Below, piece by piece: positions 17,908 through 26,552 of a stretch of 64,000 bases of DNA; position 1 is the first letter of the stretch, and each line of letters opens with the position of its first letter. A model generated the notes under the pieces. That model ran no database searches and was not told the DNA's origin. It saw only the letters and a program-made list of their open reading frames with translations. A program made the translations under genes and the position numbers. Source of the DNA: an uncultured Oligoflexales bacterium (lineage in GTDB: Bacteria; Bdellovibrionota_B; Oligoflexia; Oligoflexales; JAPPIL01); assembly GCA_958296095.1 (NCBI GenBank), contig OY282434.1:2758001-2822000 (forward strand), read 5' to 3'.

Positions 17908-18562
17908 CGCTAGCAGGATTGTCGTTGGTCTTTCGGGGCGTGGACGCTCGTTGCAAAATCTACTGGGCTGTCAAGCAGACTACAACTACACCATTTGCGG
18001 GGTTTTTTCCTCATCGCCCTATGCTGCGGGTCTGAAATACGCTTACGACGCGGGCTTACCCGCAATGGTGCTCAACTTTAATAATAAGAGTGTCGTCACC
18101 GAGATGAGTAACTGGCTGAAGCAACTCGACATCGGTGCGATCGTGCTGGCAGGTTTCACTCGTCACTTCCCTGACATCCCCGACTTTGCAGCACGCACGA
18201 TCAGCATTCACCCTTCGCTGCTGCCGTCGTTTGGCGGTAAAGGCATGTTCGGTCGTCACGTGCACGAAGCGGTCTTTGCCGCGGGGGGTAAAAAGTCAGG
18301 TGCAACGGTGCATCTGGTTACCGACGGTTACGACGAGGGGCGGGTCATAGCGCAGATTGTGGTGGATGTTTCGGCCTGCGATAGCGTCGATGCTGTGCAG
18401 AATAAGGTGTTCGCGGCTGAGTGCCTGCTTTATCCGCGCACGATTGACTTCCTAGTGCGCAACAGCTGGTGCAAAACACCGCCACGGCAATACGATGCAG
18501 GTGCTGATGGCAGTTGCACTTTGCGTGCCGCCGATAAGGTTGATTATGATCTCTGTGGCTAG
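17900..18562 (+). CDS. purN: Phosphoribosylglycinamide formyltransferase homologue with Asn-to-Ser change at the catalytic Asn
   Basis: Related to GAR transformylase of purine synthesis. GTG 17900 is chosen because AGAGGAGAG precedes it; an in-frame ATG at 17873 is possible. The N-terminal SGRGRSLQNLL corresponds to the family SGxGSNLQ loop. The formyl-transfer block reads SIHPSLLPSFGGKGMFG where the family has N-I-H-P: His is kept but the catalytic Asn is Ser. The downstream Asp (DGYDEGRVI) is retained. The GGKGMFG form resembles the Bacteroidetes-type PurN. Activity is therefore uncertain. Confidence 0.8.
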   Translation: MHNASRIVVGLSGRGRSLQNLLGCQADYNYTICGVFSSSPYAAGLKYAYDAGLPAMVLNFNNKSVVTEMSNWLKQLDIGAIVLAGFTRHFPDIPDFAARTISIHPSLLPSFGGKGMFGRHVHEAVFAAGGKKSGATVHLVTDGYDEGRVIAQIVVDVSACDSVDAVQNKVFAAECLLYPRTIDFLVRNSWCKTPPRQYDAGADGSCTLRAADKVDYDLCG

Positions 18563-18566
18563 GCAC

Positions 18567-19532
18567 ATGCGCTTTTTCTTACTGCTACTTGCCTGTGTCG
18601 TCAGTGTCAGTGCGACAACGCCGACCCCAGTTGTCTCCCCTTTGCCTGCGAGAAGCTGCCGCCCACTGCCTAACAGCAGTCCAACTTCCTTCGCCATGGT
18701 TGAGCCCGCGGTCAACAAACTCATCGCCGCCATTCTCACTGCGATTAGCAAAGAGAACAGCAAAGCCCTGCACGCCCTTTTACATCCCCGTCTGCAAGGC
18801 ATAGATCTCGGTGCTTTTTTCACTCGCTTGCGCTTTATCTACCGTGCCCCGTGGACGATTAACGTCACCCGCTTGTGGGAACTGCGACCCGCGCAGGCGG
18901 TGGAGGAGCTGCACTGCGTTGCCGATACGCTTTATCTCAAACCCATGTACGGCTACGAGTTGCAGTATTTTCTGTGGTTGTCGGTAGTGGGCAAAAAAGA
19001 ACTCGGCCGCATCATCGTGCCACTGGTCAAGTCGCGCGGCAAGTGGGTGATCGGGGCCTTGCACACCCGCCAGTGGACGCATCTCGGTGCTGATTTCAAC
19101 GACTGGCTCGCTAAGGCCATGCAAGCTCAGCGCGTGCCCATGCAGGCCTGGGCGCTGTTTGATGTCACCCAAAAACTCCTGCAAGACAGCCCCTTCATGC
19201 GTTTCCCGCAGCGAGCGTCACTATACGAAGCCCAGCAGCAGATTATGCCGACGGCACAGTGGCAAGGAAAAATTACCCAGATAGCCGGCAAGCATGAGGT
19301 TATCTACGTCAATTCAATCTTCACTCCTGACGGTGTTGGCATCCTGCTGCGCCTGCACCTTGCCCAAGCCCTATCAGGGCGAGACCTAAACCGCACCTGC
19401 CGCGATCTGCTGGCGGTTTTTAAACAACAGCAGTGGTTCAAAGGTTTCCGCGGCATCAAGTGCAGCTTCGTCGTCAAGGGCGAGCCGACCGACCGCGAGG
19501 GTGCACTAGGTGGAATTTACATGCCGAGTTAG
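18567..19532 (+). CDS. Exported protein or lipoprotein of unknown function
   Basis: Starts at ATG 18567, four bases after the purN stop. The N-terminus MRFFLLLLACVVSVSATTP is a signal sequence; LLAC (Cys 9) could be a lipobox although it sits very early, so ordinary signal peptidase cleavage is the alternative. The mature part (about 300 residues) has aromatic-rich stretches such as YGYELQYFLWLSVVGKKE and resembles no family I recognise. It is convergent with serS, whose stop lies 2 bases beyond its own. Confidence 0.55.
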   Translation: MRFFLLLLACVVSVSATTPTPVVSPLPARSCRPLPNSSPTSFAMVEPAVNKLIAAILTAISKENSKALHALLHPRLQGIDLGAFFTRLRFIYRAPWTINVTRLWELRPAQAVEELHCVADTLYLKPMYGYELQYFLWLSVVGKKELGRIIVPLVKSRGKWVIGALHTRQWTHLGADFNDWLAKAMQAQRVPMQAWALFDVTQKLLQDSPFMRFPQRASLYEAQQQIMPTAQWQGKITQIAGKHEVIYVNSIFTPDGVGILLRLHLAQALSGRDLNRTCRDLLAVFKQQQWFKGFRGIKCSFVVKGEPTDREGALGGIYMPS

Positions 19533-19534
19533 TC

Positions 19535-20788
19535 TTACATGTAGGGTTGCAAGCAGGCGGGCACGTTGATACGGCCAGCCGCGGTCTGGTTGCACTCAAG
19601 CAGGGGGATGAGAATACGGGGCGAAGCGATGGCAGTGTTGTTGAGCGTGTAGCACCAGTGCTTGCGCTTGTCATGGTCACGATAGCGAATTTGCAAGCGT
19701 CGCGCCTGAAAGTCGAGCAGTGTCGAACAGCTGTGGGTCTCGCCGTAAGCATTGCGTGATGGCATCCAGGTCTCGATGTCATGCTTGCGGTGTTGCCCCA
19801 CGCCGAGATCGCCTGTGCAGACCTGCACGACACGATAGGGCAGCTCCAAGTCCTGCACGATCTCCTCGGAATTAGCCAAAAGCTCGTCGTGCATCCGCTC
19901 GGAATCCTGCTCGTCGGCAACAGAGATAATTAGCTGTTCGATTTTTTGAAACTGATGCACCCGAAACAAGCCGTGCGTGTCCTTGCCATACGTGCCTGCC
20001 TCACGGCGAAAGCAGGACGAATGTGCCATATAGCGTCGCGGCAAGTCAGCGCGTGCTAGGATTTCATTCTGATGACAGGCGACCAAGGGCACTTCCGATG
20101 TGCCGACCAGGGCCAGTTCGTCCTTCTCAAGACGATAGGTCTGCTCCCGTCCCGCGGGGAAGTAGCCAGAGCCGACCAAGGCATGTTCCCTGAGCAGCAC
20201 GGGCACGGAAAACGGGGTGAAACCTTTGCTCAGCAGCTTGTGCCATACATATTGCAAGACGGCATTCTCCAAGCGCGCGACAAACCCTTTCAGTATGTAG
20301 GAGCGCCTGCCAGCCAGCTTTACGCCGCGTTCGATGTCGATGCCTGCGTTGATCTTGCCCAACTCGACATGATCTTTGGGGGTAAAATCAAAGCTCGGTG
20401 GTGTGCCGTGCTTTCTGATCTCGACGTTATCCTGATCGCCTGCACCGAGGGGCACATCGTCCCGCGGCGGCAGTGGCACAGCGAGCAGCAGTGTGTCGAG
20501 TTCATCCTGCAATATACGGCAAGCTTGCGTCGCGCGCTCGATCTCCTGCTTTAGGGCCGCCCCGCGTTCTCGCAACTCCTGCTGGCGCGTCGCACTCGCA
20601 CCCCGCATTTGCTTGGCGGTAGTGTTGCGCTCCGCTTGCAGTTTTTCAATCTTCTGCTGGCGTGGTCGCAGCTCAGCATCGAGGGCGAGGATGCGGTCGA
20701 TGTCGGCGTTGACCCGCTTGTGCGCGCAGGCACGCCGAAAAAGATCTGGCTGTTCTCGAATGTTCTTGAGGTCGAGCGAAGCGGGCAT
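19535..20788 (-). CDS. serS: Seryl-tRNA synthetase
   Basis: Class II aminoacyl-tRNA synthetase charging tRNA-Ser. An N-terminal coiled-coil arm (about 1-105, rich in Gln, Glu and Arg) precedes the catalytic core with TSEVPL, motif 2 (CFRREAGTYGKDTHGLFRVHQF) and motif 3 (TLNNTAIASPRILIPLLE). Length 417 is normal. Start ATG 20788 gives the typical LDLKNIREQPDLFRR beginning. Confidence 0.96.
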   Translation of the reverse strand: MPASLDLKNIREQPDLFRRACAHKRVNADIDRILALDAELRPRQQKIEKLQAERNTTAKQMRGASATRQQELRERGAALKQEIERATQACRILQDELDTLLLAVPLPPRDDVPLGAGDQDNVEIRKHGTPPSFDFTPKDHVELGKINAGIDIERGVKLAGRRSYILKGFVARLENAVLQYVWHKLLSKGFTPFSVPVLLREHALVGSGYFPAGREQTYRLEKDELALVGTSEVPLVACHQNEILARADLPRRYMAHSSCFRREAGTYGKDTHGLFRVHQFQKIEQLIISVADEQDSERMHDELLANSEEIVQDLELPYRVVQVCTGDLGVGQHRKHDIETWMPSRNAYGETHSCSTLLDFQARRLQIRYRDHDKRKHWCYTLNNTAIASPRILIPLLECNQTAAGRINVPACLQPYM

Positions 20789-20869
20789 GCATACCTATCG
20801 TGTCTCTCAGTTTAATAGCATAGCAAAGTGGTGGCCTGCCCGCCACGCGAAAGTCTTCCCCGAAAAATT

Positions 20870-20897
20870 TTGCCTGACGGGATGGGGAGGGTATAAT
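20870..20897 (+). promoter_or_regulatory. Sigma-70-type promoter for the lipoprotein gene at 20929
   Basis: TATAAT at 20892-20897 is a perfect -10, with TTGCCT at 20870-20875 as a reasonable -35 and a 16-base spacer. Transcription would begin about 25 bases before the ATG, leaving a short leader with GGGGTGG near the start codon. Confidence 0.6.
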
Positions 20898-20928
20898 GAA
20901 GAGAGAGGTCAATCGTAAGGGGTGGTGA

Positions 20929-22266
20929 ATGCGAAGCGTGGTTTTGCTGGCCGTGTGTGCATCTGTGCTCAGAGGCTGTGGTGGTGATCCCCTAGACTCT
21001 TCCGATAACCCGCAGGGGCAGGCGGATACCCCTAATGCGATGAGCGATAGCGACCCTTTTGTGGAAGGCAACAGTTACCGCTTCGTCATGACGGCCAAAT
21101 CGACCCCAGGCTTGGAGAAATCGAGCGCGGCAGTCAAGGTCTTCATCCGAGAGCTTGTTAGCCACGATCCTGAGCCTACAAAAAAAGACGATGCTGCTAA
21201 CACAGGCACAGGCACAGGCACTAACACAGGCACTAGCACAGACACAGGCACAGGCACAGGCACTAACACAGGCACTAGCACAGACACAGGCACAGGCACA
21301 GGCACGGGCACGGGCACTAACACAGGCACTAACACTAGCACTGATAGCAGCACGAGCTTGGCAGCCGACGCCGAGGTGCAGTTGAGTTGGGTATGTGGGG
21401 ATAAGCAGCAGCGTGGCAACGAGAAAGTCAAGATGCGCCGCCTCGATGCCAAGCTGGATGTGACGCTCACGGAATTGCCGGCGTTAAAGCGGATAGACGA
21501 TTCGGTCAAGTGCACGATCAATGCCAGTCTCGACACGACGAGTGGCGACGGCGAACGGGTCATCGCCACTGGCTCGCATGAGTTTTACATCGAGATGGAC
21601 GTGCTTTACCCCGCGCTGCGGCTGCATGACGTAGAGATTACTGCAGGCACCGAGGCTGATGCCAGGTCGGCAGTCGCGTTCAAAGTTAGCTTGATTCGGC
21701 AGGGCAAGGTGGTGGTGCAGGGTGATCCTGTCTTTGACGATGAGGTAGAGGTCGCGCTGACGTGGGCTTGCAACGATGCTCCACTGGCCAAGGATAGGAG
21801 CAAGAGCGACACGCCTACCGACCTGACCATTGCCGCGGGCCAGGCCGAAGCGGCGACCCAGCTCAGTTTACCGAGCACCGCGTTAGGTGAGGGTGGTTAT
21901 GCCTGCGTGATCACGGCGACGGCGGAGATCGATGGCTATGACCATGACGTTGAGGGCAAAAAGAAACTGTGGATTGAGGGCAAGGATTTGCAGGTTGCCG
22001 TCACCTCGGTAAGCAGCACCTCGCTGAGCTATGTGGTGATGAAGCGTTATCAGCGGCTCAGCGGCAACGTCAAGCTGGGCCTCGCTTATTGCACAGGGGT
22101 AACTATCGGTGGTGGCAACAGTCAGGTGGCTAGCCAAGGCAGTGTGGCGCTGACTGGCACTAGCACTAGCAGCGTCTGTCAGCTCAAAGCACAGGTGATG
22201 ACCGGCGACGTGGTAAGTCGCGAGGGAGTGAGCCGCGCCTTCAGCATGCCCTCGGCCTTGAGATAA
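20929..22266 (+). CDS. Lipoprotein with Thr-Gly hexanucleotide repeat, paralogue of the next gene
   Basis: A 445-residue protein with a lipobox-like start (LRGC, Cys about 17). After a polar region comes a low-complexity segment of Thr-Gly/Thr-Asn/Thr-Asp dipeptides (about residues 88-138), then two related beta-rich domains. The pattern EVQLSWVCGDK recurs as EVALTWACNDA, and DVEITAGTEADARSAVAFKV matches QIAVVAGNPDSYADVKVEL of the next gene. The function is unknown; it is probably an outer-membrane or periplasmic surface protein. It is followed 19 bases later by its paralogue. Confidence 0.65.
   Translation: MRSVVLLAVCASVLRGCGGDPLDSSDNPQGQADTPNAMSDSDPFVEGNSYRFVMTAKSTPGLEKSSAAVKVFIRELVSHDPEPTKKDDAANTGTGTGTNTGTSTDTGTGTGTNTGTSTDTGTGTGTGTGTNTGTNTSTDSSTSLAADAEVQLSWVCGDKQQRGNEKVKMRRLDAKLDVTLTELPALKRIDDSVKCTINASLDTTSGDGERVIATGSHEFYIEMDVLYPALRLHDVEITAGTEADARSAVAFKVSLIRQGKVVVQGDPVFDDEVEVALTWACNDAPLAKDRSKSDTPTDLTIAAGQAEAATQLSLPSTALGEGGYACVITATAEIDGYDHDVEGKKKLWIEGKDLQVAVTSVSSTSLSYVVMKRYQRLSGNVKLGLAYCTGVTIGGGNSQVASQGSVALTGTSTSSVCQLKAQVMTGDVVSREGVSRAFSMPSALR
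21197..21350 (+). repeat. Hexanucleotide (ACAGGC-type) tandem repeat in coding sequence
   Basis: Units of six bases (ACAGGC, with ACTAAC, ACTAGC and GACACA variants) run through about 25 copies, with a larger internal period built on GGCACTAACACAGGCACTAG. Because six is a multiple of three, slippage changes only linker length, not frame. Confidence 0.85.
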
Positions 22267-22285
22267 CTAAGGGTGGAGAAACCTA

Positions 22286-23299
22286 GTGAGACTAATTCTA
22301 GCGGTATCGCTTTTCCTGTCGCTTAGCAGCTGTCCTGACTCTTGCGATCACGACTACAGCGATCATTGTAGTGTCACCGCTGGTGTCAGGACGTACGGGG
22401 TGCACATGAACATCGAGGTGCAGCCAGGGGCAAAGACGACGACTGCTGACGTGGAGGTGGTGATTACTCGGCCGCACTACGGGCTATCGGACGATGCCGT
22501 AGCACAGTCATCGGGCCACGGACATGGAGCTTTGCCCCCCGCGGATGATAGTCCGCGCAGTCCAGATCACAAGCAAGAACACCCCGTCAGGGAGTGGGAA
22601 GATCCTTATGAGGAGGAAGTCAAGTTCAAGCTACACTGGTCTTGCCCGACGCTGGAAAAATCGGGCGAGGTTGAGGTTACCGTCGCGGCAGAGTCGGCGA
22701 CGGGTAAGGTTGAAATCAGCGACCTTCCCCCACAACCGCAGCTGACCGTCTATCCGTGGGAATTCAAACGTGGGCTTGAGTGCATCTTGATAACAGAAGA
22801 CGAGAAGACAGCCCAAGAACGAGAGGAGCAAGCGAAACAAGGCGCACCATCTTCCGACGACAGCGATGAAGATGAGGAAATCAGCGACGAAGAAATGCGG
22901 ACTGAGTATCGAGGCGAGCGGGCGTTTTTTATCAAGAAGCCTGCACCAGAGGTCAAGCTTAGCCAGATCGCAGTAGTGGCAGGCAATCCAGATTCCTACG
23001 CCGACGTTAAGGTTGAACTGTTGCGCAACGAAGCCGCGGTAGTGGCTGGCGATCGTTCTTTCGATCTTGATGTTGAGGTCAAGTTGCCGTGGCTCTGCGA
23101 GGGTGTTACTCCACCGCTCAAGTCAGGCGACACCCACATCGTTATCCCTGCAGGGGCGGGCAGCGGGGAGGCGAGGTTGATTATGCCTGCGCAACAGGCG
23201 GTGAAACTCACGTGCGCAGTCGATGCGAATGCCTATATCGACAGTTTCATCATTGGCAGGAATGCCAAAACGCTGGAGTTTGACATCCCCAAGCTATAG
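22286..23299 (+). CDS. Lipoprotein paralogous to the preceding gene
   Basis: Starts at GTG 22286 with GGTGGAG upstream. The N-terminus has a lipobox (SLFLSLSSC, Cys 16) and further cysteines. It carries two copies of the beta domain seen in the preceding gene (EVKFKLHWSCP and EVKLPWLCEG are equivalent strands), separated by a very acidic linker (SSDDSDEDEEISDEEM, about 189-204). The function is unknown. The downstream region is a repeat cluster that begins within 20 bases of the stop. Confidence 0.65.
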   Translation: MRLILAVSLFLSLSSCPDSCDHDYSDHCSVTAGVRTYGVHMNIEVQPGAKTTTADVEVVITRPHYGLSDDAVAQSSGHGHGALPPADDSPRSPDHKQEHPVREWEDPYEEEVKFKLHWSCPTLEKSGEVEVTVAAESATGKVEISDLPPQPQLTVYPWEFKRGLECILITEDEKTAQEREEQAKQGAPSSDDSDEDEEISDEEMRTEYRGERAFFIKKPAPEVKLSQIAVVAGNPDSYADVKVELLRNEAAVVAGDRSFDLDVEVKLPWLCEGVTPPLKSGDTHIVIPAGAGSGEARLIMPAQQAVKLTCAVDANAYIDSFIIGRNAKTLEFDIPKL

Positions 23300-24705
23300 A
23301 GGTAGAGGCAGGCACTACTTAGCCCAAACCTCCGTTGTCTTGGCAGGGAGCAGACCTGCCGAGAAACTCTCCCCTGAGATAGGTGCAAGCACATACTCTT
23401 GTCTGAAAGCATAACCTAACGGCAATATGGCAGTATTTGTGGTCGAGTTTTCGCACGGTCTCTCCCTGCCGTTCATAAAGCTCTCGGTAGGCAAGAGGTG
23501 GGGGCAACCGCCGAGAGGCCTGAGTGCAAGCAGAGAGACCTAAGGGCAAGCTTGAACGCAATAGCGAGTGGTCTGAGGCAAGGAGCGAGCTAGGAAGCGA
23601 GCGATACAAAGAGCAGCGTAGCGAGCGAAGCGAGCTAGGAAGCGAGCGATACAAAAAGCAGCGTAGCGAGCGAAGCGAGCTAGGAAGCGAGCGATACAAA
23701 AGAGCCGTGCGTACCTCCGTTGTCTTGGCGAGGCGCAGCCCTACCGAGAAACCCGACCACAACAGGTATAGGCACATGCTTTATCTAAAAGCATAATCTG
23801 ACAGCAATATGGCAGTATTTATGGTCGGGTTTTCGTACGGCCTCGCCTCGCCGTTCATGGAGCTCTCGGTAGGCAAGAGGTGGGGGCAACCGCGAGAAGC
23901 CTGAGGACAAGCTTGAACGCAATACAGGGAGATCAGAGTGCAAGCAGCGAGCTAGGAAGCGAGCGGGACGAAAAGTCGTGCGCAGCGCAGCTGGGCGCGG
24001 TGCAGACCTGCCGAGAAACTCTCCCCTGAGATAGGTGCAAGCACATGCCTTGTGCAAGAGCATAATCTGACAGTAATATGGCAGTATTTATGGTCGGGTT
24101 TTCGCACGGTCTCACCGCGCCCTTCATAAAGCTCTCGGTGGGCAAGCCTGAACGCAATAGCCGAGAAGTCTGATGACGAGCCCGAACGCAGTAACGAGAG
24201 ATCAGAGTGCGAGCAGCGAGCTAGGAAGCGAGCGTTACAAAAAAGCAGCGTAGCGCGTAGCGCGCCACGGCACAGCCCTGCCGAGAAACCCGACCTCAAC
24301 AGGTATAGGCACATGCCTTGTGCAAAAAAATAAATTAACGGCAATACGGCAATATTTGTGGTCGGGTTTTCGCACGGTCTCCCCGTGCCGTTCACGGGGC
24401 TCTCGGTAGGCAAGAGGTGGTGGCAACCGCCGAGAGGCCTGAGTGCAAGCAGAGAGACCTAAGGGCAAGCTTGAACGCAATAGCGAGTGGTCTGAGGCAA
24501 GGAGCGAGCTAGCAAGCGAGCGTTACAAAGAGCATCGCGTAGCGATGAGCTAGGAAGCGAGCGATACAAAAAGCAGCGTAGCGAGCGAAGCGAGCTAGAA
24601 AGCGAGCGTCACAAAGAGCCGCGTAGCGCAAGCAGCGAGCTAGGAAGCGAGCGTTACAAAGAGCCGCGTAGCGCAGCGCAGCGCAGCGTAGCTGGGCCCG
24701 CCTAC
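23300..24705 (+). repeat. Dispersed repeat cluster D (longest array, four cores)
   Basis: Four cores in the same orientation. Core 1 (about 23329-23495): GGCAGGGAG 23342-23350 with CTCCCTGCC 23462-23470. Core 2 (23714-23876): GGCGAGGCG 23727-23735 with CGCCTCGCC 23844-23852, and AAACCCGACC 23749-23758 with GGTCGGGTTT 23823-23832. Core 3 (23985-24147): GGGCGCGGTG 23993-24002 with CACCGCGCCC 24113-24122. Core 4 (about 24263-24415) has a damaged 5' arm but intact inner arms. Tails fill the gaps. It ends in GCGCA-type pentamers at the 3' end of the peptidase gene. Confidence 0.9.
23586..23703 (+). repeat. 45-bp tandem repeat within cluster D
   Basis: Three near-identical units, each beginning GAGCTAGGAAGCGAGCGATA and continuing through CAGCGTAGCGAGCGAAGC, with a period of 45 bases. 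The same unit occurs singly or doubled in other clusters (for example about 24545 and 46780). The period is a multiple of three, so all frames through it stay open. Confidence 0.8.
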
Positions 24706-26336
24706 TCGTTCAACCTGTCTTGATGACGCTTGAGTAGCGCGAACAGGTGGGGCTTTTCTATCGCCAGTGCGGCGGGATCGAGTCGTAGGTCTTGGACAAG
24801 GTTGCCGCTGAGCTGTGCCTCGTGCAAGTCGTCTCGCAACAGGCGCTGCAACAGCACGTCTAACAGCCTGGGGTTTTGCGGATTGCGCCAGGCAATGGCG
24901 AGATAGTCGCGAAATTTTTCCGTCCAACCGTTGCCGTCGTAAATCGGAGTCTCTGCCATGTCTGTGAGCAGACGACGATAGGTGACAAAGGTCTGCACCT
25001 GCGGTTGCCGTTGTGACGCGGCAGGGTCGTCATAGAAGATCGCCTCGGCTTCATAACCCGCGTGCCGATACATCTCTGCTAGCTGGCTGCGGATCTCCAC
25101 CGCCTGGCTGTCGAGAAAAAAAGCTTCACGCAAACTAAAAAACCCCCGCGCGGGCTCAGTACGGGCGATGTCTTGCAGCTGGCGAGCTTCGGCACTAAAA
25201 TCATACATCGTGTCGTCGAAAAGCAGTGCTCTTAGCTTGTGCTTGTCGCCCGCGGCAGTTTGCTGAACTCTCACCGCAACCCGCAACAGCTTGTAGTAAT
25301 TCAACACGCCGTGGCCCTCCTGCTGGGCATTGATAGAGGTGGGGATGGCGGTCGCCTGCAACATGTGGATGGCTTCGTCAAGGCTCAGGTCGGGGATGAT
25401 GCTGATGACATCGGCGAGTGCGCCGCTGACCAATGGTGCTGTCGCGCTAGTGCCGCTGAAAGCTGTGAGCTTACCCGTCCCCGCGGCAATGCTTGAGATG
25501 TCGTCATCGCCCGGTGCGGAAATGGTCAGGTGCTCACCTGCTCTGGAAAAGTAGCTAAAGTATCCTGTTGGTGCACAACTGCCGACCGTGATCAGATTGA
25601 GCCGCCCCTCGCCGTGCTTGCCATTGCCGTATAGCGGGGTAGGGAAATCGTTGCCCGCGCATATGACACACAGCACACCTCCGCCGCTTTCTGCCGCGTA
25701 ATCGGATAACGCTTGCGTAGCCTCGAACCTTACGAAGTAGGTAGACATGTTGATTATGTCGACCAACCGTGCCGTATTGCTAACCAGCGCCATGCGGGTC
25801 ACATCATCTTCATCTTCCTCGTAAGCCCGCTCAATCTCCGCCGCGAGCACCCCGTTGCGACTGATACCCACAGGAGACTTGCCATTCAAGAGATTAGCAA
25901 CTGCGGTGACATGTCCACCTGCCGTTCCCAATTGGCGGCGTTGTCGGGCAGCGACGATTGCTGCGTAGTCTTCCGTATGCCAATCATCGGCGTTTTTCTG
26001 CAACAGCGCGTCATACTCAGCCACCTCCGCGGCCAACACGGCAAGCAGCTCAGGTGCCACCCGTGCCTGCAAAAACGCGGGGTCGAGCGAGACACTCTCC
26101 TCAAAAATACCGATGCTAGTCTGATAAAACTTAAACCCCTCTCCCTCTAGGCGGGCAAGATAGCGATGCCCTTCTGGTGCGCCAATCATCGCCTGTGCCC
26201 AAAATGTCCCCAACGAGCCAAAGTTTTTGCTCTGCACCTTGCCGTACTGTTGCCCCCATAAACTGGGCAGCCCCGTCCCCGCGGCAGCTTGCCCAGAGCA
26301 CAGCAACAGCAGCAGCCCCGCACCCAGGAATCTCAT
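24702..26336 (-). CDS. Subtilisin-like (S8 family) exported protein
   Basis: A 544-residue protein with a Sec signal peptide (about 1-20). The serine block FSGTSATAPLVSGAL matches the S8 GTSxAxP signature and CVICAGND matches the oxyanion Asn block. A likely His block is GGHVTAVANLLNGKSPVGIS, which aligns with the family HGTHVAGIIAG. I cannot find the usual hydrophobic VAVIDTGVD strand with the catalytic Asp, so the triad may be incomplete. About 190 C-terminal residues have no assignment. The 3' end abuts the repeat cluster, so the last residues may be repeat-derived. Confidence 0.75.
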   Translation of the reverse strand: MRFLGAGLLLLLCSGQAAAGTGLPSLWGQQYGKVQSKNFGSLGTFWAQAMIGAPEGHRYLARLEGEGFKFYQTSIGIFEESVSLDPAFLQARVAPELLAVLAAEVAEYDALLQKNADDWHTEDYAAIVAARQRRQLGTAGGHVTAVANLLNGKSPVGISRNGVLAAEIERAYEEDEDDVTRMALVSNTARLVDIINMSTYFVRFEATQALSDYAAESGGGVLCVICAGNDFPTPLYGNGKHGEGRLNLITVGSCAPTGYFSYFSRAGEHLTISAPGDDDISSIAAGTGKLTAFSGTSATAPLVSGALADVISIIPDLSLDEAIHMLQATAIPTSINAQQEGHGVLNYYKLLRVAVRVQQTAAGDKHKLRALLFDDTMYDFSAEARQLQDIARTEPARGFFSLREAFFLDSQAVEIRSQLAEMYRHAGYEAEAIFYDDPAASQRQPQVQTFVTYRRLLTDMAETPIYDGNGWTEKFRDYLAIAWRNPQNPRLLDVLLQRLLRDDLHEAQLSGNLVQDLRLDPAALAIEKPHLFALLKRHQDRLNE

Positions 26337-26552
26337 GACACAGCTCTCGAGGTTATACGCCGCCGTGTATAGGAGGTTTTGGAAAAAATTGAAAGTATTT
26401 TTTAAGGTAAAGATAACTAGGTGCTACTCGGCAGCACTTCTTGCTTGCTGACAGCAAAAAATATTCTTTAGTATCAATATGTTACAAAAAAATAATCAAT
26501 TTTTGCCAGATATTGCCGATCGCCCGGTTGCCCGTTAGGTGGGGAGGATGGC

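Noticed and set aside
23300..24705. Insertion sequence with terminal inverted repeats
   Set aside because: No transposase gene of a classical IS family lies within; the inverted arms are internal stems of a ~165-bp element. The Rpn link is reported instead as a hypothesis.
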